The notes below the pieces were generated by a model. The model had not been told where the DNA came from. It ran no database searches and saw only the letters and a program-made list of their open reading frames with translations. A DNA stretch of 64,000 nucleotides, from assembly GCF_005405365.1 (NCBI RefSeq), contig NZ_BJDX01000011.1, positions 1 through 64,000 on the forward strand, given 5' to 3'. Numbering within the stretch: the first letter of the stretch is position 1; the number at the start of each line of letters is the position of its first letter. Below are positions 9,969 through 19,041 of the stretch, piece by piece. Position numbers and translations under genes: made by a program. The DNA comes from Enterococcus xiangfangensis (GTDB taxonomy: Bacteria > Bacillota > Bacilli > Lactobacillales > Enterococcaceae).

Positions 9969-11120
9969 CTACCTTGTGCTTTCTGCTTTTCCCCAAAATG
10001 GTTTTGACTTACCAGAAATTTCTCTATATGCACCAATTAATTGAGCCGAAATTGTCATAGCATAATAAGAAATAAATCTAACATATTTATTTACAGATTT
10101 CCTTCCAATAAATGCGATTAGATAAATAATTATCTGCATAATAAATACTATCTTGTATAACGGATTAGAATCATTCACTGCTAAAAACAAGTTCGAAATA
10201 AAAACTAGTAAATGCATTAAGTAGAGATTATTTCTAAGTGTTCTGTGCGAAAAGTAAAATAGTGTAAATAGTCCATTTTTAAATACATTATATTTTTTTA
10301 AATCTACAAAATTAATCATTATTATTTTTCTAGACATTCTAACTTTACGCTTAAATTCATCAGTATCTGTTTCACCAGCTTTTTCAAAAGCCAATGCTTT
10401 ATCATTGTATAATGCTTTTTTACCTAGGATAACAAATTTTGGTGGGAATACACTATCATGACTATATATAGGATCTATCTCTATATAGTCATCTTTTTTA
10501 ATTGCATAGATACTTCCGTTTCCAGCAGTTATTGAAGCTAAATCTGATTCTATTTTTCTCATTCGAAGATCGATATTCCAATATGAAGCCTCCGATTCAC
10601 TCGTTGCATTCGGAAGATCATTCGTGTATACAAGTTTCCCAGCTACATACCCTACATCCGAATTTGATAATGATGTTACAAGTTCGTTTATTGCGTTTTT
10701 TTCTAACATAGAATTTGCATCCGTGAAAACTGTAACATCTCCTTTAGCTATTCTCACTGCTTCATCTTGAGCATTTGTCTTACCTTTTCGTTCCTTTACC
10801 GAATATAATTTAATTTTATACGGATATTTTATTTCATAATTTTTAACAATGATGTTAGTATCATCTGTACTATTATCAGAAGCAACAATAATTTCTAAGC
10901 TACTATCTTCATAATTTAAGCTCAATAAATTTAATATCTTTTTTTCAATGACCGACTCTTCATTATGTGCTGGAACAATCACTGTTACCGTTGGACGATA
11001 GTCATTATCTAAAATAATATCCTTTTTTGGCACAATCTTATTCATGATTTCAAGCAAAATAGGATAGCCAATCATAGTATAGATAATAAGTACTAAGAAC
11101 AAATAGAATAAAAACTTCAT
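9969..11120 (-). CDS. Membrane-associated glycosyltransferase family 2 protein
   Basis: A 383-residue protein with an N-terminal membrane anchor (about 1-23), a GT-A catalytic domain, and two to three hydrophobic segments near the C-terminus. Motifs seen are VTVIVPAHNEESVIE, the ASDNSTDD nucleotide-binding motif, and VFTDANSML, which carries the DXD-like metal site; a later AGETDTDEFKRKVRMSRK segment resembles the ED/QxxRW region in processive GT2 enzymes but lacks the full motif. It could act as a normal repeat-unit transferase or resemble hyaluronan/cellulose-type synthases. The operon setting favours the first. It sits 12 bases after the initiating transferase gene, so it may add the second sugar. 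Confidence 0.85.
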   Translation of the reverse strand: MKFLFYLFLVLIIYTMIGYPILLEIMNKIVPKKDIILDNDYRPTVTVIVPAHNEESVIEKKILNLLSLNYEDSSLEIIVASDNSTDDTNIIVKNYEIKYPYKIKLYSVKERKGKTNAQDEAVRIAKGDVTVFTDANSMLEKNAINELVTSLSNSDVGYVAGKLVYTNDLPNATSESEASYWNIDLRMRKIESDLASITAGNGSIYAIKKDDYIEIDPIYSHDSVFPPKFVILGKKALYNDKALAFEKAGETDTDEFKRKVRMSRKIIMINFVDLKKYNVFKNGLFTLFYFSHRTLRNNLYLMHLLVFISNLFLAVNDSNPLYKIVFIMQIIIYLIAFIGRKSVNKYVRFISYYAMTISAQLIGAYREISGKSKPFWGKAESTR

Positions 11121-11132
11121 ATAAACCTCTCT

Positions 11133-11759
11133 TTATTCATCACTGCCAGTAAACTTCTCATTCGTAACACTAGTAGCTGACGAAATTCCTTCTTTTACAA
11201 ATACTTTTTTTATTGTCAAAAAGAAAATAACTATATCTTGTTTCAACGTTATGTTATCAACATATTGACAATCAAATTGAAATTTTTGTTCCCAACTAAT
11301 AGCATTTCTTCCATTTACTTGTGCAAGTCCAGTTAATCCTGGACGCACAAGATGTCGCCTTTTTTGTTCTCTATTATAAAGTGCTAAATATTCTACAAGC
11401 AGTGGTCTAGGTCCTACAATACTCATGTCACCTTTAAAGATATTTACTAACTCTGGCAACTCATCTAAACTCGTTGCTCGAAGCAACTTGCCAAATTTTG
11501 TTAGTCGAATATCATCAGCTAGTAAATTACCAACTGAATCTCTTTCATCCGTCATGGTCCTAAACTTATACATAGGAAATATTTTTTCATTTAGACCTGG
11601 TCGTTGTTGCTTGAAAATAATTGGTGAACCTAACTTTATGCGAACTAATAATGCGACTATCAAAATAATCGGACTTAATACCAGCAAACCAATTCCTGAT
11701 AAAAGAATGTCCAAAGCTCTTTTGAAATATTTTTCATATAGATTGGGGGTTCTACACAT
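11133..11759 (-). CDS. Initiating phosphosugar transferase, PglC/EpsL-like (Bac_transf)
   Basis: Transfers a sugar-1-phosphate from a UDP-sugar to undecaprenyl phosphate, the first membrane step of repeat-unit assembly. At 208 residues it is the short monotopic form, like PglC, with one re-entrant hydrophobic helix at about 14-40 and no extra N-terminal membrane domain. Motifs seen are [26 protein letters not shown] with the catalytic Asp-Glu pair, PRPLL and [13 protein letters not shown]. Its start overlaps the aminotransferase stop by eight bases (ATGTGTAG). The directly preceding dehydratase, acetyltransferase and aminotransferase genes suggest UDP-diacetylbacillosamine as its substrate; that is inference. 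Confidence 0.9.
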   Translation of the reverse strand: MCRTPNLYEKYFKRALDILLSGIGLLVLSPIILIVALLVRIKLGSPIIFKQQRPGLNEKIFPMYKFRTMTDERDSVGNLLADDIRLTKFGKLLRATSLDELPELVNIFKGDMSIVGPRPLLVEYLALYNREQKRRHLVRPGLTGLAQVNGRNAISWEQKFQFDCQYVDNITLKQDIVIFFLTIKKVFVKEGISSATSVTNEKFTGSDE

Positions 11760-12870
11760 TGCTGATTGCTCGCTTAATTGTAGTCACTACTCGTTCTAAA
11801 TCTTCATCCGTCATTTTAGTATCAGACGGTAGACATACTCCCGTTTCAAACAACATTTGTCCTACGTTACTGCCGATAAAGTCATATTTTTCAAAAACGG
11901 GTTGTAGATGCATGGGTTTCCATATTGGACGAGATTCAATATTTTCTTTTTCTAATTCATCCATCAAATAGTTTGGTGCTATTCCGTCTAAAGTGATCGC
12001 ACTTAACCAGAAGTTAGGATGACTATGCTCATTTTCAGGCATATGATGAATTTGTGTTACTTCTTTTAATTTTTGTTTATAAAAATCATGAATATATCTT
12101 TTTTTAGCAATCCTGTCATCAAGTACCTTTAGTTGTCCTCTACCAATACCAGCAACAATATTACTCATTCGATAATTATACCCAATTTCGCTGTGTTGAT
12201 AATGACGCACCTTATCTCTAGCTTGGGTAGACCAAAAACGTACTTTCTGAATTCTTTCTACATCCTCAGAAACAAGCATACCTCCACCAGAAGTAGTGAT
12301 AATTTTGTTCCCATTAAATGAGTAAATTCCATATTTCCCAAAGGTTCCAGTGTATTGATCTTTATAGGTGGTTCCTAAGGATTCTGCCGCATCTTCGATT
12401 AACGTAACACCAAATTCTTGGCAAATAGCTAAAATTCCGTCTAATTCAGCAGACAATCCATATAAATGAACAACGATTACGGCTTTTGCATTTGGATACT
12501 TTTCTAAAGCTTTTCTTAGCTCGCTGGGATTCATATTCCATGTATCAAAATCACTGTCTACAAATACAGGAATTGCTCCTTGATAAATAATTGGATTAGC
12601 AGTCGCAGAAAAAGTCAGAGATTGACAAATAACTATATCTCCTGAACCAACACCGGCTGCGTTTAATGCCATATGAATTGCGGATGTACCTGATACCAAA
12701 GCAGCTGCATAACCGGTATGAACATAGTCAGCTAATTCTTGCTCGAAACCATTCACATTTGCTCCAAGAGGTGCAATCCAGTTGGTATCAAATGCTTCTT
12801 TCACGAATTCTTGTTCGAATCCTTTATCACTCATATGAGGTGATGCAAGTAAGATTCTTTTGTTTTCCAT
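11752..12870 (-). CDS. DegT/DnrJ/EryC1 family aminotransferase, PglE/EpsN-like
   Basis: PLP-dependent sugar aminotransferase of 372 residues. It shows [13 protein letters not shown] near 57-69, IEDAAESLG at about 158-166 with the PLP-contacting Asp, and the Schiff-base lysine at about 189 in [15 protein letters not shown]. PglE-type enzymes aminate the 4-keto group of UDP-2-acetamido-2,6-dideoxy-hexulose using glutamate. It lies between a PglD-like acetyltransferase (1 base away) and the initiating transferase (overlap of 8 bases), the same functional set as pglF-pglE-pglD-pglC of Campylobacter and epsC-epsN-epsM-epsL of Bacillus subtilis. Stereochemistry of the product is not provable from the sequence. 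Confidence 0.9.
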   Translation of the reverse strand: MENKRILLASPHMSDKGFEQEFVKEAFDTNWIAPLGANVNGFEQELADYVHTGYAAALVSGTSAIHMALNAAGVGSGDIVICQSLTFSATANPIIYQGAIPVFVDSDFDTWNMNPSELRKALEKYPNAKAVIVVHLYGLSAELDGILAICQEFGVTLIEDAAESLGTTYKDQYTGTFGKYGIYSFNGNKIITTSGGGMLVSEDVERIQKVRFWSTQARDKVRHYQHSEIGYNYRMSNIVAGIGRGQLKVLDDRIAKKRYIHDFYKQKLKEVTQIHHMPENEHSHPNFWLSAITLDGIAPNYLMDELEKENIESRPIWKPMHLQPVFEKYDFIGSNVGQMLFETGVCLPSDTKMTDEDLERVVTTIKRAISNV

Positions 12871-12871
12871 A

Positions 12872-13507
12872 TTACTCCCAGCTTTCTATAATTCGTGTAG
12901 GAACTCCTACATTTTTTGTATTATTCTCAATATTTTGTATAACGACACTTCCAGCACCGATAATTGAATTATCAGCTATACAAATGCTTTGTATAATTTT
13001 AGTTCCTACTCCTATTTGATTATTGTTTCCAATTGTTACATAACCAGAAATATTTACAGAAGGGAAAATAGAATTAAAATCTCCAATATTTGAATCATGC
13101 CCAACAGTTGAACCAATGTTAATCATATTAAAATCTCCAATATTAATATCAGCTGTGTAGGTTGAGTTTGCCATTAGTATATTTCCAATTCCTAACTTTA
13201 CATTGACTCCAACTAATGCCGTAGTATCAACAAGATTAGGAAAATTTATATTTTGATTTTTCTTTAGTTTTGAATAAATCTTCTTCTTCACATTTGATGA
13301 AGCAATTCCAATAGCAACACTTATAGGCTTATCATATGAAAGCAGCATATTGATAGGTCCTAATATTGGTTTTCCAGCTAGCTTTTGTCCACTTAAAGAA
13401 ACTTCATCATCTACAAAACCAATTAGATTATATTCAGATGCGCGTTGGAGCAAAAAAGCAATCTCTTTAGCAAAACCACCTGCACCAATAATTATTAAGT
13501 CGTCCAT
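12872..13507 (-). CDS. Sugar O/N-acetyltransferase, PglD/EpsM-like
   Basis: A 211-residue left-handed beta-helix acetyltransferase of the NeuD/PglB/VioB family. The N-terminal part is a small Rossmann-like domain (LIIIGAGGFAKEIAFLL, residues 4-20) that binds the UDP-sugar. From about 85 onwards hexapeptide repeats of the type [IV]G-x-x-[NS] build the acetyl-CoA binding helix. His at about 137 in STVGHDSNIGDFN matches the catalytic base described for PglD. It would acetylate the 4-amino group of the UDP-amino sugar from acetyl-CoA. It is flanked by the matching dehydratase and aminotransferase genes. PglD-like and VioB-like members cannot be separated with certainty. Confidence 0.9.
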   Translation of the reverse strand: MDDLIIIGAGGFAKEIAFLLQRASEYNLIGFVDDEVSLSGQKLAGKPILGPINMLLSYDKPISVAIGIASSNVKKKIYSKLKKNQNINFPNLVDTTALVGVNVKLGIGNILMANSTYTADINIGDFNMINIGSTVGHDSNIGDFNSIFPSVNISGYVTIGNNNQIGVGTKIIQSICIADNSIIGAGSVVIQNIENNTKNVGVPTRIIESWE

Positions 13508-13516
13508 AACAAACTC

Positions 13517-15340
13517 CTATTTATTCGAAGCATTCGCAAAACGAACGACTTCTTTGGCTAATTCATGATCATCCTTTGGTAGATGATCGAAAAAATCCAT
13601 CACTTTCTGGATGGAGTACCCTTTGATATTTCCAACAAAGATTTTTTCATAAACTTCTTCATCGTTGCGTTCTTTGTCCAACAATAATTCTTCATACAAT
13701 TTTTCTCCAGGACGAATACCAGTTTCGACGATTTCAATTTCATCTTCGGAATAGCCGCTGAGACGAACCATATTTTTGGCAAGATCCAAAATTTTGACCG
13801 GTTCGCTCATATCTAATACGAAGATTTCGCCCCCTTTTGCAAGGGCACCAGATTGAATTACCAATCGGCTAGCTTCAGGGATTGTCATAAAGTAACGAGT
13901 CATGCGAAAATCTGTTACCGTAATGGGACCACCTTTTGCGATTTGTTCCCGAAAAACTGGGATTACACTACCTCGTGAACCTAAGACATTTCCAAAACGG
14001 ACAGCAGAAAATTTGGTTTTTCCTGTTTCATTTAATCCCGTCACGATCATTTCTGCGATTCGCTTAGTAGAACCCATGACGTTTGGCGGATTATTGGCTT
14101 TATCAGTCGAAATCATTACAAAGTTTTTTACATTATTGGTTTTAGCAGCTTCAGCTACATTCTTAGTTCCATAAATATTATTCTTTACAGCTTCTCTAGG
14201 GTTATACTCCATTAATGGCACATGTTTGTGTGCTGCTGCGTGATAAACAATATCAGGATGGTAGTGTTCCATAAGTTCAAATATTTTTTCTCGATCTTGT
14301 ATATCAGCAATTATGGGAATAAATTCAGTAACTTTACCATGATAAGTGTTTTGTAATTCCCGATGAATTTGATAAATCGAATTTTCGCCATGACCTAACA
14401 ACAATAACTGCTTTGGATTGAATTTTGTTATTTGCCAACAGATTTCCGAACCAATCGAACCACCAGCACCAGTCACTAAGATAGATTTTCCAGTCAGTTG
14501 ATCTTTGATTGAATCAATATCTAATTGAACTTCCTCTCGTCCTAATAAGTCCACCACATCAATTTCTTTCAAGCGGCTAATGCTGATTTTACCTGAAGCT
14601 AATTCTTCCATAGAAGGCATCGCATTAACTTTGACATTTGAATCTGCTAAATGAGTAATAATTTCTTGTAATCTTTTTCTAGATAAAGATGGAATAGCAA
14701 TCGTGACCATATCAATTTGATACTCTTTTATTAACAATGACAAATCATTAACTGAGCCCAATACTTTTTTACCAGATAAGTAGGTTTTTAACTTATTGGG
14801 ATCATCATCAACAAACCCAACAACATCAAGCTCTCCTGCCGTTGTTGAACCAATTAAACTATTAAATAAGATACGGCCCCCTTCACCGGCACCTATAATT
14901 ATAGTTCGTTGAACTTTTTCTGGATAATCCTTTTGTTGATTATAGTGTTCAATCATGATCCGCCATACTAAACGACTAGCAACAATCAAACATAAACTTA
15001 AAATATAAGCCAGCAGTTCAAATCGTCGGCTGTAACGTCCTTCTTCCAAAAACGAAACAATTAACAAGCTTACTATAAATTGACAAGTAGTCGCTAAAAA
15101 AATGGCTATTATTTCTCTTAAATTAGTATAGCGATTGATTCGCATAAAAACGTTGAATATAAACCCAAATAATATGTACAAGCCAATCGATAAAACCGTC
15201 GAAAATTGAACAAAATTTTGTGTAACTACTACATAAGGTCTCATAAAATAGTAAGCAACTACACAAGCCAGTGTAATCAATAAGACGTCTACTGCAACTA
15301 AAACGATAATTTTCTGTTTCCTTGTTAATACAAACAACAT
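13517..15340 (-). CDS. Membrane-bound UDP-GlcNAc 4,6-dehydratase, PglF/CapD/EpsC-like
   Basis: A 607-residue protein with four membrane segments in the first 130 residues, a first nucleotide-binding fold (IIIGAGEGG, about 147-155) and a catalytic SDR domain (TGAGGSIGSEI from 290). The catalytic STDK set is at 411-414. The usual Tyr of the YxxxK motif is replaced by Met (M422, K426 in VMGSTKR), which is normal for PglF/FlaA1-type dehydratases. It makes the UDP-4-keto-6-deoxy-GlcNAc intermediate used by the next two enzymes. 67 bases separate it from the phosphatase gene upstream, the largest gap inside the operon. Length and layout match PglF and EpsC closely. Confidence 0.92.
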   Translation of the reverse strand: MLFVLTRKQKIIVLVAVDVLLITLACVVAYYFMRPYVVVTQNFVQFSTVLSIGLYILFGFIFNVFMRINRYTNLREIIAIFLATTCQFIVSLLIVSFLEEGRYSRRFELLAYILSLCLIVASRLVWRIMIEHYNQQKDYPEKVQRTIIIGAGEGGRILFNSLIGSTTAGELDVVGFVDDDPNKLKTYLSGKKVLGSVNDLSLLIKEYQIDMVTIAIPSLSRKRLQEIITHLADSNVKVNAMPSMEELASGKISISRLKEIDVVDLLGREEVQLDIDSIKDQLTGKSILVTGAGGSIGSEICWQITKFNPKQLLLLGHGENSIYQIHRELQNTYHGKVTEFIPIIADIQDREKIFELMEHYHPDIVYHAAAHKHVPLMEYNPREAVKNNIYGTKNVAEAAKTNNVKNFVMISTDKANNPPNVMGSTKRIAEMIVTGLNETGKTKFSAVRFGNVLGSRGSVIPVFREQIAKGGPITVTDFRMTRYFMTIPEASRLVIQSGALAKGGEIFVLDMSEPVKILDLAKNMVRLSGYSEDEIEIVETGIRPGEKLYEELLLDKERNDEEVYEKIFVGNIKGYSIQKVMDFFDHLPKDDHELAKEVVRFANASNK

Positions 15341-15407
15341 TAGCTCCCCCTAAAAAATAACACAAATTTCTCTTTAACTTCTTACAAGGTAAGCTGGCAA
15401 CCTACCC

Positions 15408-16175
15408 TTAACCAAATAATTTAAACTTCTTCTCTTTTACCTCTGTAAAGTTTGGTATGGTGACTGGATCTCCATTGACCAAGGCTTTTGTCATTTGCTG
15501 CATCGCCTCTACTGTCGCCTGCCCTTGCTCTTTTTTTATTTCTTCATAGGCTTCTTTTAGATAAAAATTCCGGTGACGTAGATTATGCGCATCGGAAGCA
15601 ACCATATGAAGCATATTATGTTTTAGCATCTGCTTCGCCGTCTTTTGGATTTCTTTTCCAAATACCCCCACGATACTTGGCGCTGTCAGCTGTGTTAAAA
15701 CACCCATCTCTAAAAAAGGAATCAAGTCATTAGGATTTTTACGGAAAACAGCATTTCGTTCTGGATGAACGATTACTGGCGTGTGTCCTTGACTCAATAA
15801 ATTAAAAAATAATTGTTTTGTATACGCTGGAACCTCTCCCGTTGGAAATTCAATTAATATGTACGTGTCATCAAGATCGGTAAACAAGATCTCACCTCTA
15901 GCAATATCTTCTAAAAGCGTTCCTGTGATCCGAACCTCTTGACCTTCTAGCAGCGTGAGGCCTAAGTTGCGGTCGTCCAGCTCTTGCTGCAAAGCCGCAA
16001 CTCTTTCAATGACTTGATCTGCCGGATTAAAATATTTTCCATTGTTATGATGCGGTGTACACATTAGATGGGTAATTCCTTGACTGATCGCTTTTCGCAC
16101 CATGTCCAGACTATCCTCTAATGTTTTCGCGCCATCATCTATCCCAGGCAAAATATGGCAATGTAGATCAATCAT
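15408..16175 (-). CDS. cpsB: Capsule tyrosine-protein phosphatase, PHP type (CpsB/Wzh)
   Basis: Manganese-dependent phosphatase that removes phosphate from the tyrosine-rich tail of the partner BY-kinase. The 255-residue PHP-domain protein begins MIDLHCHILPGIDDGA, with the metal-binding HxH. Further metal ligands lie in MCTPHHN, IVHPERN and ASDAHN. It is 18 bases from the kinase gene, forming the usual control module for capsule chain length and export. Known CpsB enzymes have about 243-255 residues, so this one is full length. It would act at the inner membrane face. Confidence 0.93.
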   Translation of the reverse strand: MIDLHCHILPGIDDGAKTLEDSLDMVRKAISQGITHLMCTPHHNNGKYFNPADQVIERVAALQQELDDRNLGLTLLEGQEVRITGTLLEDIARGEILFTDLDDTYILIEFPTGEVPAYTKQLFFNLLSQGHTPVIVHPERNAVFRKNPNDLIPFLEMGVLTQLTAPSIVGVFGKEIQKTAKQMLKHNMLHMVASDAHNLRHRNFYLKEAYEEIKKEQGQATVEAMQQMTKALVNGDPVTIPNFTEVKEKKFKLFG

Positions 16176-16193
16176 TTGCTCACCTTCTAGTAT

Positions 16194-16895
16194 TTATTCT
16201 CCGGTACCATAGTAATAGTACCCTTGGTCATTTTCATCAGTACTTCCGTTAAAAACAGCGCCTAAGACATTGGCATTGACCATCGTCAATAGTTCCCGAG
16301 CTTTTTGTAAAGAATCTTTGCGGGTAACATTTTCACGAACGACTAACATCGTGCCATCCACTTTAGAAGCCACGATTTGTGCATCTGTTACGGCTACGAC
16401 TGGAGGCATATCAAAAATGATGAAATCATAATTTTCACGAAGCTCTTGCATCAGTTTATCTGTCCGCGTCGAACCTAATAATTCCGAAGGGTTTTGTGCT
16501 TTCGGACCACTGGTCATCACATAAAGATTTGGTACTACACTTTGTTGGATTGCTTCGTTAAAGTTCAGCTCTGTGCCCAAGACATTACTCAAGCCAACAC
16601 TATTGCTTAATAGTAAAGTTTTGTGTACTGTCGGTTTGCGCATATCTGCATCAACTAATAACACTCGTTGACCAGAATTAGCAAAAACCACGGCTAAATT
16701 AGCTGCCGTTGTAGATTTCCCTTCTCCCGGTCCTGATGAAGTAATAACCAATGTTTTGATTTGGCGACCCGATGAAGAGGCGAATTGGATATTGGTACGG
16801 ATGGTTCGATAGCGCTCAGAAATAGGCGATGTTTTATCTATTAAAGTAATTAAACTAACTGCTTCTGGTGCTTTATTTTTATTTTTTTTAGCCAT
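16194..16895 (-). CDS. cpsD: Capsule tyrosine-protein kinase, BY-kinase (CpsD/Wze)
   Basis: Cytoplasmic ATPase domain of a two-part bacterial tyrosine kinase. Seen in the 233 residues are Walker A (SSGPGEGKSTTAANLA, about 52-67), the A' motif VLLVDADMRKP, and Walker B DFIIFDMPPV. The C-terminus ends in a tyrosine cluster (GYYYYGTGE), the autophosphorylation sites removed by CpsB. It needs the membrane adaptor encoded nine bases upstream for activity. The phosphorylation cycle controls Wzy-dependent polymer length. All family hallmarks are present and intact. Confidence 0.94.
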   Translation of the reverse strand: MAKKNKNKAPEAVSLITLIDKTSPISERYRTIRTNIQFASSSGRQIKTLVITSSGPGEGKSTTAANLAVVFANSGQRVLLVDADMRKPTVHKTLLLSNSVGLSNVLGTELNFNEAIQQSVVPNLYVMTSGPKAQNPSELLGSTRTDKLMQELRENYDFIIFDMPPVVAVTDAQIVASKVDGTMLVVRENVTRKDSLQKARELLTMVNANVLGAVFNGSTDENDQGYYYYGTGE

Positions 16896-16904
16896 ATGGA
16901 CCTC

Positions 16905-17696
16905 CTAGACCCGATTCCGACGACGACGTTCTGACGTAGTCTTCGTTTTCGTTTCAGCTGATACTGTTTTTGATTGTGTAGTTACACTTAGTTGGCGACG
17001 GATTTTGGCATTTAATTCTTTTGGCGTCATTGCTGGAATATTTCCTAAAATAGTCAAACCAAAGTCATCGGTCAATGTCTTGCTTTCTTTGACTGTCCGA
17101 TCTAATAACGAGAATACTAAAGCTAAGAAAATTCCGACTAGTAATCCTAAAAATAATCCTACTGCTAATGTCAATTTCTTATTTGGAAAGACGGGTTCAC
17201 TGCTCGCGACTGCCTCAGAAATAATTGAGATTCGGTCAACATTCAAGACATTTTTAGCATTCGTTTGAAAAGTTTCTGCGGTTACGTTGGCGATATTCGT
17301 AGCATCTCTAGAGCTCGTGTCTGTCACAATGATCGAAAACATTTGAGAGTTCTGATTCTGCTCTACTTGGATTATTTCTTTTAAATCATGAGCAGTCAGG
17401 TTCATGCCAAACTCTGAGTTTAATTTGTCCGCTGTTTCTTTCGTTACTAAGTCACCGGTAATGATATCCTTATAAGTGTTAATCATTTGCAAGTTAGTAG
17501 TGACATCATTTGCGTTGGTCGTTTCAGTTTGAGGCAAGGTAACGACTAATTGGGCTTGCGAGCTGTATTTTGGTGTTAAAATAAAAAAGGCAAATACACC
17601 GGAAATCAATACGCCAATGACTCCCATAAGAATGATTAACCCCAGCCGTTTTTTAAGTATGTCCAATAATTGTTTGATACTGATTGTCTGTTCCAT
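16905..17696 (-). CDS. cpsC: Wzz-family chain-length regulator / BY-kinase adaptor (CpsC)
   Basis: First gene of the operon. The 263-residue protein has two membrane segments (about 17-38 and 176-197) enclosing an extracellular Wzz domain, and a cytoplasmic tail that activates the separate kinase. The conserved proline-containing second segment is preceded by SEPVFPNKKLTLAVG. The tail of about 65 residues ends in a Ser/Thr-rich stretch and a cluster of arginines (TTSERRRRNRV), longer and more basic than in many relatives. The start has a GAGGG site. It determines polymer length together with CpsD and CpsB. Confidence 0.92.
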   Translation of the reverse strand: MEQTISIKQLLDILKKRLGLIILMGVIGVLISGVFAFFILTPKYSSQAQLVVTLPQTETTNANDVTTNLQMINTYKDIITGDLVTKETADKLNSEFGMNLTAHDLKEIIQVEQNQNSQMFSIIVTDTSSRDATNIANVTAETFQTNAKNVLNVDRISIISEAVASSEPVFPNKKLTLAVGLFLGLLVGIFLALVFSLLDRTVKESKTLTDDFGLTILGNIPAMTPKELNAKIRRQLSVTTQSKTVSAETKTKTTSERRRRNRV

Positions 17697-17776
17697 AAGT
17701 CCCTCGTCTTTCTTAATTTTAATGTTTCACAAATATGAATTTTTTATGTTCTTTTCCGTATTTTTTTACACACTCA

Positions 17777-17811
17777 GCTGTAAGTATAGCGCATGATTGT
17801 ATGTTTTCCAA
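17777..17811 (-). promoter_or_regulatory. Sigma-A promoter of the polysaccharide operon
   Basis: On the minus strand, -35 TTGGAA (17806-17811) and -10 TATACT (17783-17788) are separated by exactly 17 bases. The predicted start is near 17776, giving a leader of about 80 bases before cpsC. No other promoter of this quality was noticed within the operon. Confidence 0.78.
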
Positions 17812-18060
17812 GAAAATATTTATTCTTTACATTTCATACATTTAAAAAATCATGGAACAAGGAAATTTTTCTCTTTATTGCAAATAGTAGCCGCTATTAT
17901 GAAGAAACCATGATAAAAGTATGAATAACAACTAATCTGTAGTTTATTTAGTTTTTGAAAAAAAACGGCAAAAACGGATTAGAGTTTTGTGAAAATTATA
18001 ATCTGCTCATATTCAACTTGAAAATCTAGCCGCAAAATAATCTGTAACCCACCCAAATAA

Positions 18061-18151
18061 AAAAGATGACCTTTTTCCATTTAAAATACGTCACCTAAGT
18101 TAGTCTAATTTAGGAACGTACTTTAATTTTTGGAAATCAAAGTCATCTTTT
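18061..18151. repeat. Long imperfect palindrome (about 91 bases)
   Basis: The outer arms AAAAGATGAC (18061-18070) and GTCATCTTTT (18142-18151) match perfectly. Inside them TTTCCA pairs with TGGAAA, TACGT with ACGTA, and CCTAAGTTAG with CTAATTTAGG around a one-base centre. Nearly the whole segment can fold into one hairpin on either strand. It lies just past the stop of the Spx-family gene, so it may end that transcript, or be a miniature palindromic element. It has no coding content. Confidence 0.6.
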
Positions 18152-18167
18152 GTCTTATTCTTTTTTT

Positions 18168-18602
18168 TTAAGTTTTTAGATACGGTCTTTTTTTCTGTAA
18201 ATCTAAATGAAGTAAAAACTTCGCCATATTTTTTGAAGTGATTTTTCGAATCTCTCGCGGAGTGAACTGGTGGATCTCATCTTCATTGTATCCCACCTGA
18301 AATCTGATCTCATCAAAAATCAACGGACGCCGCAGCAAATTGGGATGTTCTACGAGGATATCAACTAATTGATTGAATGATAAGTCATCGAAATCAATCG
18401 CTAATTTCTCGTAAACTTTTGATCGCGTTGAAATAATTTCATCGCTGCCGGTTTCAGTCATAGCAAGAATCCCTTTTATCTCCTCTTTCGTCAGAGGATC
18501 AGACATGATATTTCTTTCTTCAAAAGGCAAATTATTTTCTGTTAGCCATGCCTTAGCCTTTCTGCACGAAGTACAACTAGCTGAAGTATACAACTTGATC
18601 AT
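18168..18602 (-). CDS. Spx/ArsC-family redox-type transcriptional regulator
   Basis: A 144-residue protein of the Spx family, which binds the RNA polymerase alpha C-terminal domain. The CxxC redox switch is present in [14 protein letters not shown] (Cys 10 and 13). Other Spx signatures are [37 protein letters not shown] and QVGYNEDEI. It is somewhat longer at the C-terminus than the 131-residue B. subtilis Spx. The ATG ending at 18602 is chosen because AGAAAGGTG precedes it; an in-frame GTG is part of that site. It is monocistronic and probably one of several Spx paralogues; which stress it serves cannot be told. Confidence 0.88.
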   Translation of the reverse strand: MIKLYTSASCTSCRKAKAWLTENNLPFEERNIMSDPLTKEEIKGILAMTETGSDEIISTRSKVYEKLAIDFDDLSFNQLVDILVEHPNLLRRPLIFDEIRFQVGYNEDEIHQFTPREIRKITSKNMAKFLLHLDLQKKRPYLKT

Positions 18603-18614
18603 TTTATTTATCAC

Positions 18615-19005
18615 CTTTCTTCTGCATTGTCCTTTTAAGCAACTTATAAATCGTCCTATACTTATTACAATACAGTATTTTTACGTTACTGTTAAATAAA
18701 CCGCTTTTAAATATATTTAAAAATAATATTTTCTACGTAAAAATTACATTAAAATAATTTTATTATGCAAAATATCTATTAAAAAAGGCTGGTTCCCGCT
18801 TTGTTATCGGCTTTTTTCGGTATCAGCTAAAGTATTTGTGAAAAAACTGATTTTTTCAATCTATTCCTCAAGATTTTCTTTGAACCTGAAAAAGCTGATT
18901 GTACATCCAGCAATCAGCTTTATTGGCAAACTATTTAATGGTTCGGAATCGTTCGCTGCACTTGGCATTAACGATCAGGTGAATTAAGAACCCGACTTGT
19001 AACTA
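18615..19005. other. Non-coding gap with one terminator-like hairpin
   Basis: No gene is supported. Arms AAAGCTGATTG and CAATCAGCTTT at 18891-18921 form a good hairpin, followed on the minus strand by five T, so it could be a second terminator for leftward transcription. The part near 18650-18760 is AT-rich and should hold the promoter of the Spx-family gene, but I cannot place it with confidence. Confidence 0.45.
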
Positions 19006-19038
19006 TAAAAAAAGAACCGTTTGAGTTAACGGTTCTTT
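19006..19038 (-). terminator. Terminator of the 3D-domain protein gene
   Basis: On the minus strand, arms AAAGAACCGTTAA and AACGGTTCTTT are followed by a run of seven T, only a few bases after the stop codon at 19042. Confidence 0.88.
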
Positions 19039-19041
19039 CCT

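Noticed and set aside
9949..9996. A longer start for the second family-4 glycosyltransferase.
   Set aside because: It would overlap the previous gene and lacks a ribosome binding site, while the start at 9948 has GAGGA in place.
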